A stretch of 64,000 nucleotides of DNA, from contig NZ_SRUO01000011.1 in assembly GCF_004791025.1 (NCBI RefSeq), forward strand, positions 124,001 to 188,000, given 5' to 3'. The notes beneath the pieces were generated by a model. That model was not told the origin of the DNA, did not search any database, and worked only from the letters and a program-made list of their open reading frames with translations. The position numbers and the translations under genes were made by a program. This DNA is from Mesorhizobium sp. M4B.F.Ca.ET.203.01.1.1 (GTDB lineage Bacteria > Pseudomonadota > Alphaproteobacteria > Rhizobiales > Rhizobiaceae). Of the stretch, positions 37,072 to 48,615 are shown piece by piece (positions within the stretch are counted from its first letter, which is position 1; the number at the start of each line of letters is the position of its first letter).

Positions 37072-38319
37072 ATGGACGAAACGGGCGTTCTGGATGCCGT
37101 GGTTGTGGGTGCCGGATGGGCCGGCCTCGGTGTCAGCTATATGCTTGCCCGATCCGATATGCGGCATTGCGTCCTTGAACGCAGGCAAATCGGGGAAACG
37201 TGGCGGACCCAGCGTTGGGACTCGTTCCACTTCAATCTTCCCAACATTTACAGCGTGATGCCCGGCGATCGTTACGGCGGCCTAGAGCCGGAAGGGTTTA
37301 TGTCGCAGATGGAGTTCGTTGCGCTGCTCGAAGACTATGCGCAACGCAACAGACTTCCGGTTCGCACCGGCGTCTCGGTCACAAAACTGGAAGCAAGTAA
37401 CGGGCTCTTTCGCGTCGTGACGCCCGAGCGGACGTGGCTGGCGAAAAACGTGGTTGTCGCCAGCGGCAGCTTGAACCGCCCGCGTCGGCCGCCTTCGGCG
37501 TCCGCGTTGACGGGCGGGCCAGTGCAGCTCGATGCCTCCGACTACCGTAAGGCCGGCGACCTACCCGTCGGAGCCGTCCTTGTCGTCGGCAGCGCACAGT
37601 CGGGCTGCCAGATCGCCGAAGATCTGATCCTGGCGGGCAGGGAGACTTATCTTGCGACGGGCCATATTGGCCGTCTGCCACGACGCTATCGCGGGCGCGA
37701 CATTGTCGTGTGGATGGTGAAGAGCGGATTGTTTGACGTGCCCCGCAAGGATTTCGTCGATCCGTCCGGCCGCGTTGCCGCTCGGCCCATGCTTGGCGCG
37801 TTGCACACGATAAGCCTGCAGTCTCTCAGCGCGCAGGGCGTTGTGCTGCTGGGACGATTTGTCGGAGTGGATAACAGTCGCCTCATCTTCGCCAACGACG
37901 TTCTCGAAAACATTCGGTTTGGCGACGAGATTTCCGCGCAATTCAAAAACCGTATCGATGAATTTATCAAATGTAATGGTCTCAGCGCTCCTGCGCCCGT
38001 TGAGGATGAGGCGGAGGCGGTCGCTCCGCGTCTGCCCCAGCATCCCATTCTGTCGCTCGATCTCGTCGAGCGGAATATTTCAGCGATTGTCTGGTGTACG
38101 GGCTTTGACGGCGATTTCAGCTGGATCGATGTACCCGGTGTTCTCGACGAGCGACGCCAGCCGGTCCACGAAAATGGCATCGCCTCGGTTCCGGGCGTCT
38201 ATTTTGCGGGGCTCGACTTCGCGTCCACGCGTAGGTCAGGCACCGTCATGGCGGTTGACGATGAGGCACGTCGGTTTGTCGCCCGGATACAGGCTCGGGC
38301 TGATCGAGCCGTGACTTGA
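37072..38319 (+). CDS. FAD-dependent NAD(P)-binding monooxygenase (CzcO/FMO-like)
   Basis: A 415-residue flavoprotein. FAD-binding GxGxxG is in VVVGAGWAGLGVSYML at the N-terminus, followed by ERRQIGETWRTQRWDSF, SQMEFVALLEDYAQRN and ASGSLNRPRRP; a second nucleotide-binding fold is VLVVGSAQSGCQIAEDLI (NADPH) and a late ATG/CTGF segment reads IVWCTGFDGDFSWI. This is the CzcO/flavin monooxygenase group, oxygenating an unknown nucleophile. ATG 37072 has GGGAGGGGGA before it. It lies between the broken and intact VOC starts, in lower-GC sequence, so it is probably a recent arrival. Confidence 0.9.
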   Translation: MDETGVLDAVVVGAGWAGLGVSYMLARSDMRHCVLERRQIGETWRTQRWDSFHFNLPNIYSVMPGDRYGGLEPEGFMSQMEFVALLEDYAQRNRLPVRTGVSVTKLEASNGLFRVVTPERTWLAKNVVVASGSLNRPRRPPSASALTGGPVQLDASDYRKAGDLPVGAVLVVGSAQSGCQIAEDLILAGRETYLATGHIGRLPRRYRGRDIVVWMVKSGLFDVPRKDFVDPSGRVAARPMLGALHTISLQSLSAQGVVLLGRFVGVDNSRLIFANDVLENIRFGDEISAQFKNRIDEFIKCNGLSAPAPVEDEAEAVAPRLPQHPILSLDLVERNISAIVWCTGFDGDFSWIDVPGVLDERRQPVHENGIASVPGVYFAGLDFASTRRSGTVMAVDDEARRFVARIQARADRAVT

Positions 38320-38430
38320 TACGGAATAGAGTAGGCATATTCCGTGATCGGTAAGCTCTGCGCTGTGCTGGCTGTGTCCGCACCGTAGTGGGATCGATCT
38401 CGGACTCTATGCCGCTTGGCGCCGTTGCGA

Positions 38431-38466
38431 GCTTCTGGCGCAGTGCTGCGGATTGAATTAGCATCG
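38431..38466 (+). repeat. Upstream block of the VOC promoter duplication, copy 2
   Basis: The intact-side partner of 36731-36766, lying about 120 bases before the VOC start. The bases between this block and 38572 differ in length and sequence from the corresponding part of copy 1 (105 versus 85 bases), so divergence or replacement has occurred between the matching blocks. Confidence 0.7.
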
Positions 38467-38582
38467 CGTCTTGGTTTTTGCGCCATAGGCGCAAGGCGCC
38501 GTCGCAGGAAGCATCAAGGCGCGGCGGATGCGGATCAGAACTCGCCCGATACAGAGGCGAAGGATCGCAGAGAGGGAGACCG

Positions 38583-39173
38583 ATGCAGAAACTGCAGTCG
38601 CAGGGCGTCCATCACATCACGCTGGTCGGCGCCGGGCGCCAGACCTCGATCGATTTCTGGGAAGGCGTGCTCGGCATGCCCTTCGTCTTCGAGCAGCCCA
38701 ATCTCGACAAGGCGAGCGAGAGCCATCTCTATTTCGATCCGGGCGACGGGCGGCTGATCACCGTCTTCACCGATGAGAGCCGCGCGGCGGTGGCCAGGCG
38801 CACGCCAACCGATACGGGCTGCGTCCACCACATCGCCTTTTCGGTGTCGCGCGTCACCTTCCTGCAGGCGGTCGCCCGGCTCGACGAGCGCGGCATCAAG
38901 CATAGCGGCGTCAAGGACCGCGGCTTCATGGATTCGATCTATTTCGAGGATCCGCTTGGCCTGCTGATCGAGCTCGCCTCGTATCGCTTCGAGCCGCCGA
39001 CGGGCTTCACCCATGCCGACGTGCTGATGCAGGCGCACAAGATCCGTGTCGCGCGCGGCGATTACAACATCGCGGAAGTGCATCTCGCCGACGCGATCCA
39101 GACGCTGGTCGAATGGTCGCGCGCGACCTTGTCGGACGATCGGGGGCCGAAAAATCCATACGCACGAGACTGA
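38583..39173 (+). CDS. VOC family protein, dioxygenase-like
   Basis: A 196-residue two-module vicinal-oxygen-chelate protein. Module one has GVHHITLVGAGRQTSIDFWEGVLGMPF and a strand HLYFDPGDG; module two has GCVHHIAFSVSRVTFLQAVARLDERG and IYFEDPLGLLIELAS. His residues in each VHHI and the Glu in IELAS are the expected metal ligands. Similar proteins are ring-cleaving dioxygenases or glyoxalases. GAGGGAGACCG precedes the ATG. Its 5' end also exists as a broken copy at 36852-36921. The next gene, a GST, follows after 20 bases and may be co-transcribed. Confidence 0.9.
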   Translation: MQKLQSQGVHHITLVGAGRQTSIDFWEGVLGMPFVFEQPNLDKASESHLYFDPGDGRLITVFTDESRAAVARRTPTDTGCVHHIAFSVSRVTFLQAVARLDERGIKHSGVKDRGFMDSIYFEDPLGLLIELASYRFEPPTGFTHADVLMQAHKIRVARGDYNIAEVHLADAIQTLVEWSRATLSDDRGPKNPYARD

Positions 39174-39193
39174 CAAGCCTGAGGGAGGAACAG

Positions 39194-40066
39194 ATGGCGA
39201 AGGCAGCAACAAAGAGCACAGGCAAACCGGCAACCAAGCCGGCAACAAAGACCGCCAAGCCGGCGGCGAAAGCGGCTGCGAAGCCGGCAACAAAGGCAAA
39301 GGCAAAAGCAGCAGCCAAGCCAGCCGCGAGGGCGACGGCCAAGGCCGCGCCTAGGGCGAAACCGGCGAAGAAGCCGGGGCTGAAGCTCAGCATGCTGAAG
39401 CCGAGCGTCAACAACATGACCGTTCGGGTGTTCGCGCGCGCGGCCGGCTTCGACCATGCCGAGACCGACGCCTGGGGGCTTACGCGCTCGCCGGAATTCC
39501 TGGCGCGCAACCCGGCCCATCTGACGCCGATGATCGAGGACAAGGGCCTGCCGCGGGGCGTGCTGTGGGAAAGCTGCGCCATCATGCAGTATCTCGCCAA
39601 CAAGCACGGGCTGGAGAAGTTCTACCCCAAGGCGCCGGCCAAGCGGGCCATGATCGACAGCGCCATGTTCTACCTGGTCGGCACGCTCTACCCTTACGTG
39701 GCACGCGCCACTTATCCGGCGCTCGGCTTCCCGCAATATGCCGGCGAGGTCGGCCACAGCGACGCCCATCCCGACAGGAAATCGGAGGCCCAGAAGGCTG
39801 CCGCCTCCGCAATCGCCGAGCCGCTGGAGGTCTTCCACAGCTTCTTCCGCAACGGCAAGCCGTTCATCGGCGGCAGCAACCCGTCGATCGCCGACATAAG
39901 GCTGGCAGCGACGCTCGAGTTCCTGGCGGTCATCGACTATGCGCTGCCGCAGTGGGCGAAGGACTATATGGCGGCGATGGAGAAGAAGCTCGGCAACGCC
40001 TATGCCGAGCCGGCCGGCGACGTGCGCGGCTACATTGCCTATGTGCGGTCGCAGGCCAAGGCGTGA
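39194..40066 (+). CDS. Glutathione S-transferase-like protein with histone-H1-like N-terminal tail
   Basis: A 290-residue protein. Residues 1-60 are nearly all Lys, Ala, Pro and Thr (repeats of KPATKPA, AAKPA and KAKAKAA), like histone H1 or bacterial AlgP/HU-like tails. From about residue 64 it is a GST: KLSMLKPSVNNMTVRVFARAAG, ARNPAHLTPMIEDKG, LWESCAIMQYLANKHG, then a helical C-domain with SNPSIADIRLAATLEFLAVI. The tail is very basic and may bind nucleic acid or envelope polyanions. ATG 39194 has a strong GGGAGGAACAG site, so the tail is translated. A fusion of this type is unusual. Confidence 0.88.
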   Translation: MAKAATKSTGKPATKPATKTAKPAAKAAAKPATKAKAKAAAKPAARATAKAAPRAKPAKKPGLKLSMLKPSVNNMTVRVFARAAGFDHAETDAWGLTRSPEFLARNPAHLTPMIEDKGLPRGVLWESCAIMQYLANKHGLEKFYPKAPAKRAMIDSAMFYLVGTLYPYVARATYPALGFPQYAGEVGHSDAHPDRKSEAQKAAASAIAEPLEVFHSFFRNGKPFIGGSNPSIADIRLAATLEFLAVIDYALPQWAKDYMAAMEKKLGNAYAEPAGDVRGYIAYVRSQAKA

Positions 40067-40202
40067 GCGCCGCCAGGTAGCGTCGCTGAGCCTGGCGACC
40101 GGTCGGGGTTAGGGATTGGTTAACCAAAGACCTGTCTACTGGCCGCTGGTTCACCTCAGGCGCGCGACCACGGATGTACTGGCGCGGATGCCGAGGCGAA
40201 AG

Positions 40203-40230
40203 GAAAGGTCGGCCTTGCGCCGGCCTTTTG
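40203..40230 (+). terminator. Putative terminator after the GST-like gene
   Basis: AAAGGTCGGCC-TTGC-GCCGGCCTTTT: a stem of about 10 bp followed by a T tract, 137 bases beyond the GST-like stop. It is the only terminator-like hairpin between 40067 and 40354. Confidence 0.65.
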
Positions 40231-40354
40231 CTTTTCGCCGGCTGCCCGACCCTGGCGAAGGCGCCTGGCTATCCGTGCAAAACCTGTTGTCATCTTCGGC
40301 TTTGACCGTAGCATGAAGGTGGCGGCGGAGCGGGAGAGAGGAGGATCCCCGGCA

Positions 40355-40723
40355 ATGAAAGGCACTGCACTCTCGGCATGCTTCGTCGCACTGCTGGCAG
40401 CCATGCCCTGTCAGTCGAATGCCGCCTCGCTCAACACCATGAACGATGTCGGAGCGGCGCTGCAGGCGTGCTGGACCCCGCCGGCCAATTCGGAGAACTC
40501 GTCGGTGACCTTGAGCTTCAGCTTCAGGCGGGACGGCACGCTGATCGGCCCACCCAAGCCGACGGCGATCAAGGTGAACGGCGACGCGAAGGCGAGGCAG
40601 GCCTATGTCGACGCCGCGACCGCGGCGCTGCAGCAGTGCCTGCCGCTGAGCTTCTCGCCGGCGCTGGCGCAGGGCATTGCCGGCAACATCTTCACGCTGC
40701 GGTTCAATTCGCCCAAGCAATAA
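40355..40723 (+). CDS. Secreted TonB/TolA C-terminal-like protein
   Basis: A 122-residue protein with a signal peptide (MKGTALSACFVALLAAMPCQSNAA, cleavage after NAA) and a C-terminal ~90 residues resembling the TonB/TolA C-domain: ALQACWTPP, SVTLSFSFRRDGTLIGPP, AYVDAATAALQQCLPL. Two Cys residues, in ALQAC and LQQC, may form a disulphide in the periplasm. ATG 40355 has GGAGGATCCCC before it. It resembles the small TonB-C proteins common in rhizobia; function unknown. Confidence 0.75.
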   Translation: MKGTALSACFVALLAAMPCQSNAASLNTMNDVGAALQACWTPPANSENSSVTLSFSFRRDGTLIGPPKPTAIKVNGDAKARQAYVDAATAALQQCLPLSFSPALAQGIAGNIFTLRFNSPKQ

Positions 40724-40766
40724 AGACATATGGGCGCGGACGGCTGAAAGCTGGTCGGTCTGGGGA

Positions 40767-40982
40767 TCAATGCCGCGCGCGCCTCGCATCGACATGGCGC
40801 TGCAATTCCGGTGCCTCGAAGACGTAGTCGCTCCAGGCCGACTCCGGAATCTGGCCCGCCAGATAGCATTCCAACAGCAGGTTCTGCTCTTGTGTCAGGG
40901 GTCTCGGCGCCCGCTCATGATCCAGTCCAAGTGAATGGATGAGGTTCCTGGTCAGGCCAGAGACGGTGAAGTGAATCGACAT
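40767..40982 (-). CDS. Small protein of unknown function
   Basis: A 71-residue soluble protein, MSIHFTVSGLTRNLIHSLGL, with a helical centre (LTQEQNLLLECYLAGQIPESAW) and a basic end. AAAGGAGACAGAGG is well placed before ATG 40982. No motif recognised. It ends 43 bases from the TonB-like gene, which runs toward it. Confidence 0.65.
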   Translation of the reverse strand: MSIHFTVSGLTRNLIHSLGLDHERAPRPLTQEQNLLLECYLAGQIPESAWSDYVFEAPELQRHVDARRARH

Positions 40983-41132
40983 CCTCTGTCTCCTTTGCCC
41001 TAGAACGCCGATTGTGCGCCAAAGGTTTCACCGAGGCCATTCGACACTTTGAGCTAGGCCCCGCGTTGGCGGCTGAGGACGCCGTCGGATCGAGCCGCCG
41101 GCCTTCTTTCCGGCCAACTGACCTTGCCGCCG

Positions 41133-41480
41133 CTATTCGCAGACCACGCGGTAGCGCTTGCCGGGCTCGCTGACGTTCCGGCAGGCGAGCGGCTGCTTCG
41201 GCTCGGACGACAGCGAGGGAGGGCTCGCCACCTGCCCTGCCGGCGCTGGCGGGGGGCCGAGCCTGCGGCCAGCCAACCGCCTTGGCGCCTGCGGCGCCAC
41301 CGGAAAGGGGCCTGCCTGCATTCGCGGCGGTCCGGCCTGCGGCTGCGGCGGGGGCCTGTCCCAGATACGCCTGACGTCGAGCGGCTTCGGGATCATCACG
41401 GTGCCATCGTCGCTGCGCGCGCAGCCGCCTGCCGCAAGCAGCGCCGGGCACAGGAAAAACAGCACGATCCGTCCGAACAT
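41133..41480 (-). CDS. Proline-rich lipoprotein of unknown function
   Basis: A 115-residue protein with a lipoprotein signal: FGRIVLFFLCPALLAAGGC, Cys being the lipidation site (LAAGGC). The middle is rich in Pro, Gln and Arg, and the end has QPLACRNVSEPGKRYRVVCE with two Cys. Start ATG 41480 gives a proper signal peptide; the frame also extends to 41531. Probably anchored in the outer or inner membrane facing the periplasm. Confidence 0.7.
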   Translation of the reverse strand: MFGRIVLFFLCPALLAAGGCARSDDGTVMIPKPLDVRRIWDRPPPQPQAGPPRMQAGPFPVAPQAPRRLAGRRLGPPPAPAGQVASPPSLSSEPKQPLACRNVSEPGKRYRVVCE

Positions 41481-41600
41481 TAGCAACACCCCAATATACG
41501 GTTTATAACGCGGCAGCGCCGCAGCCGACAACCTGCGCGATGCGGCCAGGCCGCGACAGTTCGCCCCCGGTCGCGGTTTGTTAAGGTTAGCGGATCGTTA

Positions 41601-45434
<3,834 letters not shown>

Positions 45435-45518
45435 ACCTGTCGAGGCCGCTGCTTCGGAGCGAGTGCCATCGCAGCGCCCGGTTTGCGAAGCACGGCGGAA
45501 AACCGGGGCTGCCGTGGG

Positions 45519-45542
45519 GATATGGTGCGATCGCACCATATC
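45519..45542. repeat. Perfect 24-bp palindrome
   Basis: GATATGGTGCGA (45519-45530) is followed directly by its exact complement TCGCACCATATC. It contains GCGATCGC in the middle. Position 85 bases after the kinase gene stop and ~350 before the pst promoter suggests neither gene directly. Possible roles are a protein-binding site or a transcript-end hairpin. Confidence 0.8.
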
Positions 45543-45864
45543 GAACCGGGCATCGAGCCGAAACAATGGCGGCATCGGATTCGCTCCCCCGGTTACGGGC
45601 GGGAGCAGCGACCGCCGGCTAGAAACAGCGTCGACTCTACCCCAACGGACCTGTTTTCGGCGATGGCTCGGCCATGATACGCTCTGGCCAGGGGCAACGC
45701 GCTCTCGTCCGGCTTTTCTTTTCTCGGCGGCCGAGGCTCGTGCCGCCGAGGGCAGGGCGGGCCTCCAGAATCGCGCAAGTCCCTGATTCCCACGGCAAAC
45801 CGCCGTTGCCTCGCCGAGGGCTGGCTGCCAGCCGTTTCCGGCGAGCCGGTCAGGCGTTACCGGG

Positions 45865-45893
45865 CTGACACGAAACTGTCATGCGACTGTAAT
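45865..45893 (+). promoter_or_regulatory. Pho box, three-unit, of the pst operon
   Basis: Units CTGACAC (45865), CTGTCAT (45876) and CTGTAAT (45887) are spaced at exactly 11 bases, the repeat length of PhoB binding. The second unit matches the consensus CTGTCAT fully. The array lies 95 bases upstream of the pstS start and should bind PhoB, encoded at the far end of the same operon. Confidence 0.92.
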
Positions 45894-45987
45894 AATCGGA
45901 AGCTATTGGCCTCACCGGGCGCCGATGGACAGCGGTGCCAAGAGTCCATCTTTCGAAGAGACCATCTTCCGAACAGGAGCAGGCCAC

Positions 45988-47016
45988 ATGAACAAATTTC
46001 TCCTCACGGCGTCGGCCGCCGCGCTTGCGCTGGCCGCGTCGTCCGGCTTCGCCGCCGCGCGCGACCAGATCCAGGTTGCCGGGTCGTCGACCGTGCTTCC
46101 CTATGCCAAGATCGTTGCCGAGCAGTTCGGCGAGACCTTCACCAAGTTCAAGACCCCGGTGGTCGAGTCCGGCGGCAGCGGCGCCGGCATCAAGGAATTC
46201 TGCAAGGGCGTCGGCGAAGACACCATCGACATCGCCAACTCCTCGCGCCCGATCAAGAAGGACGAGATCAAGTCCTGCGCCGACGCCGGCGTGAAGGATA
46301 TCCAGGAAGTCCGCATCGGCTATGACGGCATCGTCTTCGCCACCGACATCAAGGGCCCGGACTGGGCGCTGGTTCCCGCCGACATCTACAAGGCGCTGGC
46401 CGCCAAGCTCGTCGTCGACGGCAAGCTGGTCGACAATCCGAACACCAAGTGGAGCCAGGTCAACCCGAAGCTGCCCGACTGGGACATCGCCGCCTACATC
46501 CCGGGTGAGAAGCACGGCACGCGCGAAGTGTTCGAGACCAAGCTTCTCGACGCCGGCTGCGACAAGGCTGCCATCAAGGCCACCGGCATCAGCGACGACA
46601 AGGAAATCGGCAAGACCTGCATCGCCATCCGCAAGGACGGCAAGGCTGTCGACATCGACGGCGACTACACCGAGACGCTCGCCCGCATCGACTCCAACAA
46701 GACCGGCGTCGGCGTGTTCGGCCTCGCCTTCTACGAGAACAATGCCGACAAGCTGAAGGTCGCCAGCGTGGAAGACGTCGTGCCTTCGACCGAGACCATC
46801 GCCAGCGGCAAGTATCCGGTTTCGCGCCCGCTGTTCTTCTACGTCAAGAAGGCGCATCTCGGCGTCGTTCCGGGCCTGAAGGAATATGTCGAATTCTTCC
46901 TCGACGACCAGATGATCGGCCCGGAAAGCCCGCTCGCCGAATACGGCCTGGTTTCGGCTCCCGACGCCGAGCGTCAGTCGCAGCGCGACGCCTTCGCCGC
47001 CGGAAAGACCATGTAA
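45988..47016 (+). CDS. pstS: Phosphate ABC transporter substrate-binding protein
   Basis: Captures inorganic phosphate in the periplasm and hands it to PstCA. The 342-residue protein has a signal peptide (MNKFLLTASAAALALAASSGFAAA) and then IQVAGSSTVLPYAKIVAEQFG, SGGSGAGIKEFCKG (phosphate-binding loop), NSSRPIKKDE and GFGLAFYENNAD-like downstream segments. A start at 45988 is preferred because AGGAGCAGGCCAC precedes it; an upstream ATG adds 21 residues without a signal. First gene of pstSCAB-phoUB, behind a Pho box. Confidence 0.96.
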   Translation: MNKFLLTASAAALALAASSGFAAARDQIQVAGSSTVLPYAKIVAEQFGETFTKFKTPVVESGGSGAGIKEFCKGVGEDTIDIANSSRPIKKDEIKSCADAGVKDIQEVRIGYDGIVFATDIKGPDWALVPADIYKALAAKLVVDGKLVDNPNTKWSQVNPKLPDWDIAAYIPGEKHGTREVFETKLLDAGCDKAAIKATGISDDKEIGKTCIAIRKDGKAVDIDGDYTETLARIDSNKTGVGVFGLAFYENNADKLKVASVEDVVPSTETIASGKYPVSRPLFFYVKKAHLGVVPGLKEYVEFFLDDQMIGPESPLAEYGLVSAPDAERQSQRDAFAAGKTM

Positions 47017-47028
47017 TCAAGCTTAGCA

Positions 47029-47056
47029 CCGGGGCGCGGGGTTACCCGCGCCCCGG
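47029..47056 (+). terminator. pstS-pstC intergenic hairpin
   Basis: CCGGGGCGCGGG and CCCGCGCCCCGG form a perfect 12-bp GC stem around GTTA, 12 bases after the pstS stop. No T tract follows, so it is more likely an attenuator or mRNA-stabilising hairpin that keeps PstS in excess of PstCAB than a full terminator. Confidence 0.75.
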
Positions 47057-47089
47057 CCTCTTCGCCCGCCGCAGTGGCGGTGGCGACCG

Positions 47090-47128
47090 GAGCATGATCC
47101 CGAAGTGGGACCGGACAAGATCATGCTC
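47090..47128. repeat. Intergenic palindrome related to repeat C
   Basis: GAGCATGATC (47090-47099) and GATCATGCTC (47119-47128) are perfect 10-bp arms around CCGAAGTGGGACCGGACAA. The loop echoes the ACTTTT/ACCGG content of repeat C. It sits in the pstS-pstC gap, 26 bases before the pstC ATG. Confidence 0.7.
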
Positions 47129-47154
47129 GAACGGGATTTCCCTGGGGTGGGTTC

Positions 47155-48615
47155 ATGTCGTCCATGCTCGTACTTGCCATAGTCGCCGCCATCGGCGTGG
47201 TCGCATTCTTCATTGGCCGCCAACGGGCCGTGGCGCAGGACAATGGTTCGGTGAAGCCGCATTCGCGCGCCCATTATCACGGCTGGTGGGCCTTCCTGCT
47301 CGCCGTCCTGCCGGCCCTCCTGCTGCTTGCCGTCTGGAACATCGGTTCCTCCGTCTATCTCGAGCGCCACATCCACGCCGCCTTGCCCGAGCGCACCGCC
47401 GACAGCGCGGTCGCCAGCGAGGCGCTCGATGTCAGCCTGGTGAAGAGCCTCGCCAGGGGGCTGCGCCAGCTCGATGCAAACACCCAGCTTCCCGCCAGTT
47501 TCGCCGAATTGCAGCCGCTGCTCGCCGCCAAGGGCGTGGCGCTGGCGACGGACACCCAGGACTACATGATCCCGATCGCCGTCGAGGCGAATGCGGTGCA
47601 GGACCGGCTCGGCCTGATCGGCGCCGTCGTCACGCTCGTGCTGTCGATCGCCGGCGCCTTTTACGCGCTCCGGCAAGTCGCGCCGCGAGCGCGCGCCAGG
47701 AACAATGTCGAGCGGCTGATGCTGTGGGGGCTGCTGGCGGCCTCGACCATCGCCATCCTGACCACGGTCGGCATCGTGCTTTCGATGCTGTTCCAGACCA
47801 TCCAGTTCTTCGACAGCGTTTCGCCGGCGAGCTTCTTCTTCGGCACCGTCTGGGATCCGCGCTTCGCCGCGGCCGGCTCGGGCGGCAGCCAGGGCCAGTT
47901 CGGCCTGATCCCGCTCCTGTCCGGCACGCTCTACATCGCCTTCGTCGCCCTGCTGGTGGCGGTTCCGGTCGGTTTGATGTCGGCCGTCTACATGGCCGAA
48001 TACGCCTCGCCCAAGGTGCGCTCGGTGGTGAAGCCCGCGCTCGAGCTGCTGGCCGGCATCCCGACCATCGTCTACGGCATTTTCGCCGTCGTCACGCTGG
48101 GGCCGTTCCTGCGCGATCTCTCGGCGGTGCTGACGGGCGGTTCGCCCTTCATCCAGGGCCAGAGCATCTTCACCGCCGGCCTGGTCATGGGCGTCATGCT
48201 GATCCCGGTCGTATCCTCCCTGTCGGACGACATCATCACCGCGGTGCCGCGCGCCATGCGCGATGGCTCGCTCGGCCTCGGCGCGACGCGCTCGGAGACG
48301 ATCAAGCGGGTGATCCTGCCGGCCGCGCTGCCCGGTATCGTCGGCGCCATCCTGCTGACCGCCTCGCGCGCCATCGGCGAAACCATGATCGTGGTGCTCG
48401 CGGCCGGCGTCGCCGCCAATCTCACCGCCAATCCGTTCGAGGCGATGACCACCATCACCGTCAAGATCGTCAACCAGCTGACCGGCGACCTCGAATTCAA
48501 TTCGCCGCAGACGCTGGTCGCCTTCGCGCTCGGCATCACCCTGTTCGCGCTGACGCTGGTGATGAACATCGTCGCCCTCTACATCGTGCGCAAATACCGG
48601 GAGCAGTACGAATGA
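47155..48615 (+). CDS. pstC: Phosphate ABC transporter permease PstC
   Basis: One of two membrane permeases of the high-affinity phosphate importer. The 486 residues exceed the ~320 of the E. coli protein because of an N-terminal extra helix pair and a periplasmic region (residues ~80-160). The C-terminal part is the standard permease: a core with GLMSAVYMAEYASPKVR, a coupling EAA loop DGSLGLGATRSETIKRVILPAALPGI, and SRAIGETMIV. Ends in an ATGA overlap with pstA. Within pstSCAB-phoUB. Confidence 0.95.
   Translation: MSSMLVLAIVAAIGVVAFFIGRQRAVAQDNGSVKPHSRAHYHGWWAFLLAVLPALLLLAVWNIGSSVYLERHIHAALPERTADSAVASEALDVSLVKSLARGLRQLDANTQLPASFAELQPLLAAKGVALATDTQDYMIPIAVEANAVQDRLGLIGAVVTLVLSIAGAFYALRQVAPRARARNNVERLMLWGLLAASTIAILTTVGIVLSMLFQTIQFFDSVSPASFFFGTVWDPRFAAAGSGGSQGQFGLIPLLSGTLYIAFVALLVAVPVGLMSAVYMAEYASPKVRSVVKPALELLAGIPTIVYGIFAVVTLGPFLRDLSAVLTGGSPFIQGQSIFTAGLVMGVMLIPVVSSLSDDIITAVPRAMRDGSLGLGATRSETIKRVILPAALPGIVGAILLTASRAIGETMIVVLAAGVAANLTANPFEAMTTITVKIVNQLTGDLEFNSPQTLVAFALGITLFALTLVMNIVALYIVRKYREQYE

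Larger units (their letters stand above)
45435..45987. other. Gap between the hybrid kinase and pstS
   Basis: 553 bases. It holds a 24-bp perfect palindrome (45519-45542) and the Pho box of the pst operon (45865-45893). Between 45543 and 45864 no gene is supported: frames of up to 107 codons overlap each other without ribosome sites. Confidence 0.65.

Noticed and set aside
47094-48550. Long alternative frame running through pstC into pstA
   Set aside because: The frame is in phase with pstA and merely stays open through pstC out of frame. The real pstC starts at 47155 and overlaps pstA at an ATGA junction.
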